NCBI GenBank assembly: GCA_036003885.1
Contig: DASYSA010000467.1
Coordinates: 1-8,006 of the forward strand
From: DASYSA01 sp036003885
GTDB taxonomy: Bacteria; Acidobacteriota; Blastocatellia; UBA7656
Direction: 5' to 3'
DNA: 8,006 bases
Below are positions 1 through 6,924 of the stretch, in pieces. The notes below the pieces were generated by a model, which saw nothing but the letters and a program-made list of their open reading frames with translations, did not search any database and was not told the origin of the DNA. How positions within the stretch are numbered: the first letter of the stretch is position 1; every line of letters begins with the position of its first letter. The translations under genes were made by a program, and so were the position numbers.

Positions 1-123
1 CCCACGGAGTTCGTCCAGCAACTGCGAGAATTCAGGAAGTATCTGAAGAGTAAAGATGTCGTATTCTTACAATCGGAATCAGAGCAAGCAGATTATAGTC
101 CCGATCGTTCCGACAATTCATAA
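1..123 (+). CDS. C-terminal tail of an unidentified upstream gene (partial)
   Basis: Frame 1 is open from the window edge and ends in TAA at 121-123, giving 40 residues that begin PTEFVQQLREFRKYLKSKD and end in a polar, acidic tail (DYSPDRSDNS). The helical, charged stretch followed by a disordered tail looks like a normal protein C-terminus. The stop codon directly abuts the ribosome-binding site of the VOC gene that starts at 137, which is typical of genes cotranscribed in an operon. No family can be recognised from this fragment. Small VOC genes often sit behind regulators or small enzymes, but nothing here distinguishes between those options. It could also be a chance open frame, because only 41 codons are visible. 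Confidence 0.45.
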   Translation, partial: PTEFVQQLREFRKYLKSKDVVFLQSESEQADYSPDRSDNS

Positions 124-128
124 AGGAG
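122..128 (+). promoter_or_regulatory. Ribosome-binding site deciding the start of the first VOC gene
   Basis: AAAGGAG lies eight bases upstream of ATG 137. It favours that ATG over the in-frame ATG at 56, which would add 27 residues (SYSYNRNQSKQ...) unlike any VOC N-terminus and would overlap the preceding open frame. The site overlaps the stop codon of the upstream partial gene, so translation of the two may be coupled. Confidence 0.8.
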
Positions 129-136
129 ATGCTGAT

Positions 137-523
137 ATGAAACAGATGTCGCTTGTAAGTCTGCTTGTCAAAGACTACGACGAGACGATCGAATTCTACA
201 CGAACAAATTGGGATTTGTTGTAGCTGAAGACTTGCCATTTGGAGAGAAGCGCTGGGTGACGCTCAAGCTGCCGGACAATTGTGAATCGGCGATTGCGCT
301 GGGATTGGCTGAAACGAATGAGGACCTGGCGCTGGTAGGAAGACAAGCCGGGTCAACCCCCATGTTCGGAATTCTGACCGACGATTGCCTGGGAGAATAT
401 GACCGCATGAAGAATGCGGGGGTCACGTTTCATGGCGAGCCGCAGGTTGAGCCCTATGGAACCGGCGTGATGCTTGAAGACTTGTACGGCAACAAGATTT
501 ACATGAACCAGGAGCCTTCATAA
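137..523 (+). CDS. VOC family protein (glyoxalase/bleomycin-resistance fold)
   Basis: The product is 128 residues, the usual size for a single VOC domain made of two beta-alpha-beta-beta-beta modules. Module 1 opens with SLVSLLVKDYDETIEFYTNKLGF (residues 5-27), in which the D-x-x-x-x-x-x-FY-x-x-x-LGF pattern is the family hallmark. Module 2 runs from about residue 76 and ends in LEDLYGNKIYMNQ (about 113-125), the position of the family's DP-x-GN-x-x-E-L motif. At that position Tyr replaces the usual metal-binding Glu. The first strand also lacks the usual His, so classical metal-dependent glyoxalase or dioxygenase chemistry is doubtful; binding or sequestering a small molecule is possible. 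There is no signal peptide, so it is cytoplasmic. The ribosome-binding site overlaps the upstream stop codon, suggesting an operon. The fold assignment is firm; the substrate is unknown. Confidence 0.9.
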   Translation: MKQMSLVSLLVKDYDETIEFYTNKLGFVVAEDLPFGEKRWVTLKLPDNCESAIALGLAETNEDLALVGRQAGSTPMFGILTDDCLGEYDRMKNAGVTFHGEPQVEPYGTGVMLEDLYGNKIYMNQEPS

Positions 524-813
524 TTCAAGCGCCGCCTCGAGACTGCCGCACCGCCATCTCTTATTCTGTGGCCCAGCGCACGCATGAGCTTGGGATTCGG
601 ATTGCATCGGGCCTCAACAACTGGATGTGCTCAAACTGGTGGTCGTAACAGCAACGGATTGTTCGATGGACAAAGCACGGAACTCAACGCGAAATACTGT
701 CCACAGGTAAAAACCACACTCAGTCAGCTGTTCGCCGGCAAAGCAGATTGATCACCGGTTTCTATCGCTCGGCAAGAACAACTGACAAAAGCTAATTGGG
801 TTGGAGCATAACA
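524..813 (+). other. Intergenic region without a convincing gene
   Basis: These 290 bases separate the VOC gene from the beta-helix gene. The VOC reading frame stays open after its stop, from 524 to a TGA at 749-751. It contains an ATG at 584 that would give 55 residues (MSLGFGLHRASTTGC...). No ribosome-binding site precedes that ATG and no family is recognisable, so it is not called as a gene. No clear hairpin terminator follows the VOC gene. I could not find a sigma-70 promoter with proper spacing before 814, although one must lie here if the beta-helix gene is transcribed on its own. Confidence 0.5.
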
Positions 814-3582
814 ATGAAAAGAAAAGTCGCCTGGTCGCTATTAACACTCGTCGTTTTGGCGGGTGCATTTCTAAAGTACACTCTAAGCGCATCTTTGAGT
901 TCATCCAGTCCAAACATGGCGCCGCCATTAATCTTTAATGTCAACAGCACCGCCGACATTCTTAGCCCGCCAGCCGGTGTGGTCACCCTGCGTTCGGCCA
1001 TAGTGGCCGCCAACGCCGATGTCAGCGCTAATCCGACCGTCATCAACCTGACTGTTCCGGGTACCTACACATTGACCTTGACCAATGCCACGCAAGAGAA
1101 CGCCGCGGCGACGGGTGACCTGGACATAACCACGACCCTTCACACGGTGACCATCGCCGGTGGCGGCTCGTCAGGACCGAGTGCGACCATCATCGACGCC
1201 GCCGGGCTGAATACGGTCAGCCTCCACGACCGCGCGTTTCACATTACGGGTGCCGGTGTCACGGTCATCTTCCAGGACCTCGTCATTAAGAATGGCCAGG
1301 CCGCCGACGACGGTACGAGCGGGGTGAGCACCAACCCGACGGCTCAAAACACCAGCCGCGCCGGCGGGGGCATTCTTAACAACGGCGGCAGCGTCACGCT
1401 TGATAACGTCATCGTCCAGTCGTGCCAGGCATTGGGCAAGGGTGACAGCGTCATAAACAACAACACCACCCTCGACGCCCTTGGCGGCGGCCTCGCCAGT
1501 CTCGCAGCGACCGGCAACGTGATCATTACGGATAGTACGTTGACGTCCAATACCGCCGCAGGCGGGAACGGCGGCAACTTCAACAACGGTTCCGGCTCCA
1601 ATGCCAGGGGTGGCTCGATCTATTTCGAAGGCGGCACGCTTAACATCACCGGGTCGCGAATCGATACCAGCGCCGCGAATGGCGGCAACGGCGGCAGCGT
1701 TCCCCAGAGCGGGATGTTGAACGGTGGGTTCGGTGGGTTGGGCCAAGGCGGCGGAGTGTGGGTTGGCGGCGGCACAGTAACCATTAATAACACCACTTTT
1801 GAGAGCACTGTCGCTAATGGTGGTAACTCCGGCGCGGGTGGCAACGGAAGCGAACCCGCGGGTGGTGCTGATGGTGGCGGCCTGTATAGCCTCGGTAACG
1901 TTACGGTGAGCAACTCCACCTTCCACCTGGCAGGAGCAACCGGCGGCCGCGCCGGCGATGCCTTCGGCCCAGACTGTTTTGGCGGTCATAACGGCGGCGA
2001 CGGCGGGGCCGCCCGGGGCGGCGCTGTCTTCGCAGACGGCGGAACCATGATCATCAATACCGCGACGTTTGCCGGCAACTTCGCCATTGGCGGTAAGGGC
2101 GGCGACGGCGGACAGACCAACGGCGGTTGCGGCATGCACGGCGCTGGCGGCTTCGCGTATGGCGGCGCTATTACCAACAATGCGGCCACTGTCAGTATGA
2201 AGCACGGTACCCTCAGCCTCAACAACGCTCAGTCCGGCAACAGCGGTGTCAACCAGAGCGGAGCTAACAAGCCGCCGCGCCCCGTGGCCGAAGGTACTGG
2301 CGGCGGCATCCGCGTCGGTCCTGCGACCGTGACTTTGGAAAACACAATCATTGCTGGTAATACTGCTGCCAATGGCGCGGGCGACACCACCGGTGCCCCG
2401 ACTCCCGGACCCAATGTTGACGGCGCCGTCACCAGTAATGGCCATAACCTTCTCGGCATCGCCACCGATGCGACGGGCTTCACCGGGACCGGTGACCAGA
2501 CCGGCGCCAACCCGATGTTGGCGGCGCTGGCGGACAATGGCGGCCCAACCCACACGATGGCGCTTTCGACCGGCAGCCCCGCGATCGACGCGGGCGTGGC
2601 GGCTGGCGCCTCATTTGATCAGCGAGGCCTGGCGCGCACGTTCGACGACCCTGGCGTGGCCAATGCTGCGACCAGCGACGGCACCGACATCGGCGCCTTT
2701 GAACTCCAACCTCTTTGCAGCCTCACCTGTCCCGGCGACGTTAGCGTGTCGAATGACACCGACCAATGCGGCGCGGTCGTCACTTACACGGCTCCTTCCG
2801 GAGCAGGCTGCGGCACAGTCTCGTGTGGCCCTGCTTCGGGGTCTTTCTTCCCAGTGGGAGACACGACGGTCACCTGCACCAGCTCGGTCGGTCCGACTTG
2901 CAGTTTCAAAGTCACCGTCAACGACACGCAGAATCCGACCATTGTATGCCCGGCCAACATCACTGTTGACGCAAGCCCGGGCGCCTGTTCTGCTTCAGTC
3001 AGTTTTACAGTGATGGCTAGTGACAACTGCTCAGCTCCGACGGTAGTCAGCAGCCCAGCATCAGGTTCAGTCTTCCCGTTAGGCACTACGACCGTTAACG
3101 CTACTGCTACCGACGCAGCCGGCAACCCGAGGAATTGCAGCTTCACTGTCACCGTCAAGGATATTGTGGCGCCAGTCATCAATACCAATGGTCAGACGAT
3201 CACATTGTGGCAGCCCAACCATAACTACGAAACCGTTAAGGTAAGTGACCTGGTTACCAGTGCCAGTGATCTTTGTGATCCCAGTGTCAGTCTGAGCAGC
3301 GTGAGGATCGCAATGGTCACGAGTGACGAGGCGAACAACAGCGGAGGAGACGGCAACACAACCAATGACATCGTGATCGCGGCGGACTGCATATCAGTGA
3401 AACTGCGATCTGAGCGGTCCGGCAACGGGAATGGACGTGTTTATACGATCACCTTCAAGGTAACTGATGCTTCGGGCAATATGGGCACGGCAACGGCCAC
3501 GGTCACTGTGCCCAAGTCGCAGAATGGCGCATCTGCGATTGATGATGGGCCGCATTACACAGTCTTGAGCGGCTGTCCTTAG
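814..3582 (+). CDS. Secreted beta-helix, choice-of-anchor-Q-like, HYR-domain protein
   Basis: This is a 922-residue exported protein. ATG 814 is preferred because GGAG at 803-806 sits seven bases upstream; an in-frame TTG at 796 lacks such a site. Residues 1-26 form a signal peptide (basic MKRK, then a hydrophobic run ending near TLSA). Residues 41-69 resemble the CSLREA N-terminal motif (VVTLRSAIVAANAD). Residues about 70-510 are Gly/Asn-rich repeats of parallel beta-helix type (NNTTFES, TLNITGSRI). Residues about 510-632 match the choice-of-anchor Q pattern (NGGPTHTMAL, GSPAIDAG, DQRGLAR, DIGAFELQ). Two Cys-containing HYR domains follow (about 635-706 and 708-786), with CPANITV and FPLGTTTVNATATDAAGN. 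The C-terminal module (about 787-922) carries LWQPNHNY, DGNTTNDIVIAADC and GRVYTITFKVTDASGN. No LPXTG, PEP-CTERM or terminal membrane helix is visible. A surface or extracellular adhesive or carbohydrate-related role is inferred; no catalytic residues are identifiable. Confidence 0.88.
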   Translation: MKRKVAWSLLTLVVLAGAFLKYTLSASLSSSSPNMAPPLIFNVNSTADILSPPAGVVTLRSAIVAANADVSANPTVINLTVPGTYTLTLTNATQENAAATGDLDITTTLHTVTIAGGGSSGPSATIIDAAGLNTVSLHDRAFHITGAGVTVIFQDLVIKNGQAADDGTSGVSTNPTAQNTSRAGGGILNNGGSVTLDNVIVQSCQALGKGDSVINNNTTLDALGGGLASLAATGNVIITDSTLTSNTAAGGNGGNFNNGSGSNARGGSIYFEGGTLNITGSRIDTSAANGGNGGSVPQSGMLNGGFGGLGQGGGVWVGGGTVTINNTTFESTVANGGNSGAGGNGSEPAGGADGGGLYSLGNVTVSNSTFHLAGATGGRAGDAFGPDCFGGHNGGDGGAARGGAVFADGGTMIINTATFAGNFAIGGKGGDGGQTNGGCGMHGAGGFAYGGAITNNAATVSMKHGTLSLNNAQSGNSGVNQSGANKPPRPVAEGTGGGIRVGPATVTLENTIIAGNTAANGAGDTTGAPTPGPNVDGAVTSNGHNLLGIATDATGFTGTGDQTGANPMLAALADNGGPTHTMALSTGSPAIDAGVAAGASFDQRGLARTFDDPGVANAATSDGTDIGAFELQPLCSLTCPGDVSVSNDTDQCGAVVTYTAPSGAGCGTVSCGPASGSFFPVGDTTVTCTSSVGPTCSFKVTVNDTQNPTIVCPANITVDASPGACSASVSFTVMASDNCSAPTVVSSPASGSVFPLGTTTVNATATDAAGNPRNCSFTVTVKDIVAPVINTNGQTITLWQPNHNYETVKVSDLVTSASDLCDPSVSLSSVRIAMVTSDEANNSGGDGNTTNDIVIAADCISVKLRSERSGNGNGRVYTITFKVTDASGNMGTATATVTVPKSQNGASAIDDGPHYTVLSGCP

Positions 3583-3677
3583 AGTGCAGAGTGGCTTGAG
3601 CGCAGGAGCTAACCCTCGATTAGAGGCTTACGCTGGGTACGGTTAGTTTGACTGGGAAGAATTATGAGAGACCACAT

Positions 3678-4997
3678 ATGAGATACGTAAAGATCGTGCT
3701 GGTTTTCATAGCGTTATTAGCATTCCTCGGTTTATCAAATGCCGGCAAGGGGCAAATAACAAGCGATGCCGGTCTGACCGTGATCCGCGCCGGGCGTCTG
3801 TTCGACAGTGAACAAGGAGTTTTTCTACCTCTCCGCGATATTATCGTCAAAGGAAATCTTATTGAGGCCGTCGGTGAAAACCTTCCTGTTCCAAAGGACG
3901 CTCGTGTTGTTGACCTACAGCGTTACACCATCTTGCCAGGGTTGATAGATGCGCACACTCACTTGCTTTACCTGGAAGATCCCAGGAATGCATTGACTGT
4001 GGAGGGGGTCAAGGCGTTGACGATGGAGGGGACGCCACTTCGCGCTTTGCATGGGGCGGCCCGCGGGCGGACGTTCCTGATGGCCGGCATTACTACTGTG
4101 CGTGACCTCGGCAATAGTGGACGCTTCGGCGATGTTGCTCTTCGCACGGCCATCAATGATGGAAGTTTGGATGGCCCAAGAATGTATGTTTCCGGGCCAG
4201 GGTTAAGCCCGGAAGGTGGACAATTTCCCGGTCTACAGTTCGATTATCGCCGAATCGCCGAGGAAGAATACCGCGTCGTACGCGGGGCGGAGGACGCAAC
4301 GGTGGCGGTGAGAGAAAATATCACCTATGGCGCGAACGTGATCAAGATCTATTCCAACAATACGCCAAATCGAACGCTTCTTTCGCTGGAGGAAATGCGA
4401 GCAATCGTCGCTGAGGCGCATCTTTTGGGTGTTAAAGTAAGCGCACACGCAACTAGTGATCGTGCCGTTCTGCGAGCCGTGGAGGCTGGAGTAGATTCGA
4501 TTGAGCACGGCTACGAGGTAAAAGATGAAACACTCAAGCTGATGAAACAAGGCGGCGTAGCCTTGGTTCCGACTGACGGGGACACATTGACATTGAAGAT
4601 GTATTTTGAACGGGCGCGAATGAATCCGCCTCTAACTCAGCAGCGGATTTCAAAGATACTTGAAGCATCACATGACCGATTACGACGTGCCATTGCAGCA
4701 GGGGTAATTATTGTTTCCGGCTCGGACATGTACATTGATCTAGGTATTCCTCAGGGCGAAGCTGCCAGAAGAGTATTATTCGCATATCACGAAGCGGGGA
4801 TGGGACCAGTGCAGATTCTCCAAAGCGCCACGATCAACGCTGCCCGTCTAATTGGAGAGAAGCGAATAGGAGTAATTAAAGCAGGCGCCTTCGCAGATTT
4901 AATCGCCATTGACGGCGATCCGGTTAAGGACTTCAGCTCTTTGGAGAGAATGAAGTTCGTCATGAAAAATGGAACTATATATGTTGGGCGACCATGA
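3678..4997 (+). CDS. Exported metal-dependent amidohydrolase, imidazolonepropionase/Xaa-Pro dipeptidase-like
   Basis: The product is 439 residues, normal for this amidohydrolase subfamily. It starts with a signal peptide (VKIVLVFIALLAFLGLSNA, cleavage likely after Ala22), so it acts outside the cytoplasm. The binuclear metal site is visible in order: H93 and H95 in GLIDAHTH, the probably carboxylated K223 in NVIKIYSNN, H257 in VSAHATSD, H277 in SIEHGYE, and the catalytic D350 in VSGSDMY. The C-terminal strand region (GVIKAGAFADLIAIDGDPVKD, about 398-418) is the usual closing beta-sandwich segment. Relatives are annotated as imidazolonepropionase-like amidohydrolases or Xaa-Pro/Xaa-Arg dipeptidases; peptide or other amide hydrolysis is likely but the substrate is not determinable. 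ATG 3678 was chosen over TTG 3648 because it directly precedes the signal peptide. Only a weak GAGAG sits upstream. It lies 95 bases after the beta-helix gene with no obvious terminator between them. Confidence 0.9.
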   Translation: MRYVKIVLVFIALLAFLGLSNAGKGQITSDAGLTVIRAGRLFDSEQGVFLPLRDIIVKGNLIEAVGENLPVPKDARVVDLQRYTILPGLIDAHTHLLYLEDPRNALTVEGVKALTMEGTPLRALHGAARGRTFLMAGITTVRDLGNSGRFGDVALRTAINDGSLDGPRMYVSGPGLSPEGGQFPGLQFDYRRIAEEEYRVVRGAEDATVAVRENITYGANVIKIYSNNTPNRTLLSLEEMRAIVAEAHLLGVKVSAHATSDRAVLRAVEAGVDSIEHGYEVKDETLKLMKQGGVALVPTDGDTLTLKMYFERARMNPPLTQQRISKILEASHDRLRRAIAAGVIIVSGSDMYIDLGIPQGEAARRVLFAYHEAGMGPVQILQSATINAARLIGEKRIGVIKAGAFADLIAIDGDPVKDFSSLERMKFVMKNGTIYVGRP

Positions 4998-5059
4998 AAC
5001 GGTATCCGCCTGACAGCGAATCACCGTCGAGTGCCAGGGATATTCCTTAACGCGAAATC

Positions 5060-5090
5060 TTGCAATTTGCCTTACAACTTGTGCTAGAAT
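5060..5090 (+). promoter_or_regulatory. Candidate sigma-70 promoter of the nuclease gene (extended -10)
   Basis: TTGCAA at 5060-5065 and TAGAAT at 5085-5090 are separated by 19 bases, slightly long. The -10 hexamer is preceded by TGC (5082-5084), forming an extended -10 that can tolerate a poor -35. It lies about 80 bases upstream of the GTG start at 5169, in a gap of 171 bases after the amidohydrolase, so the nuclease is probably transcribed separately. Prediction from motif match only. Confidence 0.45.
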
Positions 5091-5168
5091 CTGCCCGCCT
5101 AAAATTAATAATTTGCTTTCTACGGAAGGCCTGACCCGAATTAGATCGCAGATGAGGTTGAATCTACG

Positions 5169-6080
5169 GTGAACAGACGCCTAAACAATTCGATTCTCAC
5201 TGGCACGCTCGCGCTGGGCCTGCTCTTTCAGGTGATGCTCACCCCATCGGCGCACGCTTGGGGCCCCACCGGCCACCGCGTCGTCGCGGAGATAGCGCAA
5301 CGACACCTGACGCCCGCCGCCCAGGCCAAGGTGTCTCGCCTTCTTGGCGGTCGGTCTCTTGCCGATGTCGCGAACTGGCCCGACGAACTGCGCTCCGACG
5401 CCCGTTTCGATAAGTACAAGCCCCTTCACTTCGCCACTGTTCCTAACGGCGTCGCCAGCTACCGCGACTCGAAGAAGGCTCCTTGCGGCGACCTGGTGGT
5501 GGCCATCGATGCCTTGACCGCCTTCCTCCGCACCGGGTCACGCGAGGCTCTCTACTCGGTGAAGGCGCTGTCAGACAAGAGCGACGGCACCGCCGAAGGC
5601 TCATGCAATCCTCGCGAAACCGATCCCATCTCGCCCGACACGGCGCTCCGGTTTCTGGTACACCTGATGGGCGATCTCCACCAGCCACTCCACATCGGCG
5701 GAGCCGATCAGGGCGGCAATGCAGTCAGCGTCAACTGGATGGACCGCTGGAAGACCAATCTCCATTCCACCTGGGATGACGAGATGGTGGACTTCGAGCG
5801 CCTCGACTACACCGAGTATGCGCGTTTTCTGGATCGTGCCAGCGAGGCGGACGCAGCCCGCTGGCTGACCGGAGATACCATCTCCTACGCAGATGAGGCG
5901 ATCGCTATGCGGTCGAAACTATACCTGTTTCCCGACGACTCCGGTACGGCCCCATCGGGTAAGGTCCCGGTCCACAAAATCTCGTACAAATACATAGGCG
6001 CGCAGCGCGACCGCATGCGCGAGCAGTTATTGAAGGGCGGCCTGCGCCTGGCCCGTGTCCTCAACGCAATCTTCCAATAG
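5169..6080 (+). CDS. Exported S1/P1 family nuclease
   Basis: This is a 303-residue zinc-dependent S1/P1 nuclease, expected to cleave single-stranded DNA/RNA and 3'-nucleotides outside the cytoplasm. A signal peptide ends at AHA (28-30), so the mature protein begins with Trp31, as in P1 nuclease, where the N-terminal Trp coordinates zinc. The remaining ligands are visible: H36 (WGPTGH), D72 (ANWPDE), H87 (KPLHFA), H165 and D169 (HLMGD), H175 (QPLH), then H199 and D203 (LHSTWDD). Spacings W to H, H165 to D169 to H175, and H199 to D203 match P1, so the trinuclear site is intact. The start codon is GTG at 5169, with GAGG at 5154-5157 about 11 bases upstream; it directly precedes the basic MNRRLNN of the signal peptide. 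Cys106 and Cys146 could form a disulfide. A role in scavenging nucleotides or phosphate is inferred from the family. Confidence 0.95.
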   Translation: MNRRLNNSILTGTLALGLLFQVMLTPSAHAWGPTGHRVVAEIAQRHLTPAAQAKVSRLLGGRSLADVANWPDELRSDARFDKYKPLHFATVPNGVASYRDSKKAPCGDLVVAIDALTAFLRTGSREALYSVKALSDKSDGTAEGSCNPRETDPISPDTALRFLVHLMGDLHQPLHIGGADQGGNAVSVNWMDRWKTNLHSTWDDEMVDFERLDYTEYARFLDRASEADAARWLTGDTISYADEAIAMRSKLYLFPDDSGTAPSGKVPVHKISYKYIGAQRDRMREQLLKGGLRLARVLNAIFQ

Positions 6081-6339
6081 GAGTTCCCATCCTTGAGTCA
6101 CCTCGCCGCAGGCAACTCAACCAAGTCACCCGGAGTGCAATCTGTCTGCTGTCTGGTCACCTTCAAGATCCTCATCCCGCCCAGTTTGGCACGTCGGTTG
6201 CCGTTACACAGCACTGAACTGGAAGAAAAATGTTCTGAGGGATTTCAGCCGTAAGCTGATGGATAAAGCGTGGATGGCGTACACATGATGAGATCCTTCG
6301 CTTTGTTTCTATACACGATCGAATGTCCATAGGAGGTTT
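6081..6339 (+). other. Intergenic region between nuclease and second VOC gene
   Basis: These 259 bases hold no convincing gene. A weak inverted repeat, TTGAGT (6093-6098) with ACTCAA (6115-6120), lies just after the nuclease stop, but it has only six pairs, a large interior and no T-tract, so it is at best a poor terminator. A 15-codon open frame, MMRSFALFLYTIECP (6285-6332), ends so that its TAG overlaps the ribosome-binding site of the VOC gene at 6340; see findings. No promoter with good spacing was recognised. Confidence 0.5.
6331..6336 (+). promoter_or_regulatory. Ribosome-binding site of the second VOC gene
   Basis: A perfect AGGAGG sits only three bases before ATG 6340, closer than the usual five to nine. 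It is still the only site that can serve this start. No alternative in-frame Met or Val start with a better site lies ahead of the VOC core at residue 27. Confidence 0.65.
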
Positions 6340-6795
6340 ATGAATCAGACTGGGAAAGAATCGTCGACAGCGTCCCGCACAGCTGGCTCATCCGCAAAGG
6401 AAGCGAAGAGCTTCGTCCTTGGCCTTTGGGGTGTTCGATATCAAGTCAAAGACGTTAGTCGCTCTGTCGCTTTCTACACTCAGCAGCTTGGGTTCAACCT
6501 GGATCAGCAAAACCTTCCGGCCTTTGCGCAGGTCTCAATCGGCAATCTCAAACTTATACTCAGTGGTCCGGGGGCTTCGGGGTCGCGACCGATGCCCGAT
6601 GGACATCACCAGGAGCCCGGCGGATGGAACCGGGTGATCCTTCAAGTGGCCGATCTTCCGGCCCGAATCGCGATGTTGAAGGAAGCGGGACTACATCTTC
6701 GGAATGAGATGGAAGCGGGTCCGGGAGGCAAACAAATCCAATTGGAAGACCCCGACGGCAATCCAATTGAGTTATTCGAGCCGGCGGCCCAATAG
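6340..6795 (+). CDS. VOC family protein (glyoxalase/bleomycin-resistance fold)
   Basis: The product is 151 residues. The first 24 form a Ser/Thr/Ala/Lys-rich, probably disordered extension (MNQTGKESSTASRTAGSSAK...). The VOC domain follows: GVRYQVKDVSRSVAFYTQQLGF (31-52) is the first strand-helix hallmark. The stretch GHHQEPGGWNRVILQVADL leads into module 2, and LEDPDGNPIELFEP (135-148) is a textbook ending, with E144 at the metal-ligand position. The usual His of the first strand is replaced (Arg33/Tyr34 region), so metal binding may be incomplete. No signal peptide is present, so it is cytoplasmic. It is a different VOC subgroup from the gene at 137. It resembles the VOC fragment of the convergent gene at 6919-7518 in its RY-x-V-x-DV-x-x-x-x-x-FYT pattern. 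Substrate unknown. Confidence 0.9.
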   Translation: MNQTGKESSTASRTAGSSAKEAKSFVLGLWGVRYQVKDVSRSVAFYTQQLGFNLDQQNLPAFAQVSIGNLKLILSGPGASGSRPMPDGHHQEPGGWNRVILQVADLPARIAMLKEAGLHLRNEMEAGPGGKQIQLEDPDGNPIELFEPAAQ

Positions 6796-6797
6796 AG

Positions 6798-6922
6798 CTG
6801 ACCCGGTTTGTGGAACTCGGAGGTTTGGGATCATGGTATCTGACCCGGAAACGTTCGCATCGCCTCTTCATATTCGCCCGCCACATCCGACAAGGCCTGA
6901 CCCGGCGCCATGTCCGGGTCAG
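6798..6922. repeat. Short repeat CTGACCCGG, three direct copies and one inverted
   Basis: CTGACCCGG occurs at 6798-6806, 6840-6848 and 6897-6905, and inverted (CCGGGTCAG) at 6914-6922, all in the space between two convergent genes. Spacings of 42 and 57 bases are irregular, so this is not a simple tandem array. A related 13-base match (AAGGCCTGACCCG) links 5126-5138, in the nuclease leader, with 6892-6904. Nine bases is short, so chance and shared base composition contribute. The clustering is what makes it notable. Confidence 0.6.
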
Positions 6923-6924
6923 GC
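6895..6924. terminator. Hairpin between convergent genes, possible T-less terminator
   Basis: GCCTGACCCGG (6895-6905) pairs perfectly with CCGGGTCAGGC (6914-6924), giving an 11-bp GC-rich stem with an 8-base loop. The right arm contains the stop codon of the minus-strand chimeric gene (complement of 6919-6921), so the hairpin forms exactly at that gene's end; the VOC gene on the plus strand ends 100 bases before it. No T-tract follows on either strand, so intrinsic termination in the standard sense is unproven. High-GC actinobacterial terminators often lack a T-tract, which fits the suspected origin of the adjacent DNA. Confidence 0.5.

Noticed and set aside
56..136. N-terminal extension of the first VOC protein from ATG 56
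   Set aside because: The extension is unlike the family, overlaps another open frame, and the ribosome-binding site at 122-128 points to ATG 137.
796..813. TTG start for the beta-helix protein (and similar TTG starts at 3648 and on the minus strand at 7963)
   Set aside because: Each adds residues ahead of a complete signal peptide and lacks a ribosome-binding site; the downstream ATG fits better in every case.
1171..2553. 460-codon open frame on the minus strand across the beta-helix gene
   Set aside because: It lies wholly inside the plus-strand gene, whose domains are recognisable. Long antisense frames are expected in GC-rich Gly/Asn repeats, and the translation has no family features or signal.
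2351..3013. 220-codon plus-strand frame overlapping the beta-helix/HYR gene
   Set aside because: Pro/Arg/Ser-rich translation typical of a shifted frame; the competing frame carries choice-of-anchor and HYR motifs.
3595..3625. Promoter before the amidohydrolase (TTGAGC ... ATTAGA)
   Set aside because: Both hexamers match poorly and the region is short; not distinguishable from chance.
6093..6120. Terminator after the nuclease gene
   Set aside because: Only a six-pair TTGAGT/ACTCAA inverted repeat with a weak interior and no T-tract; too weak to annotate.
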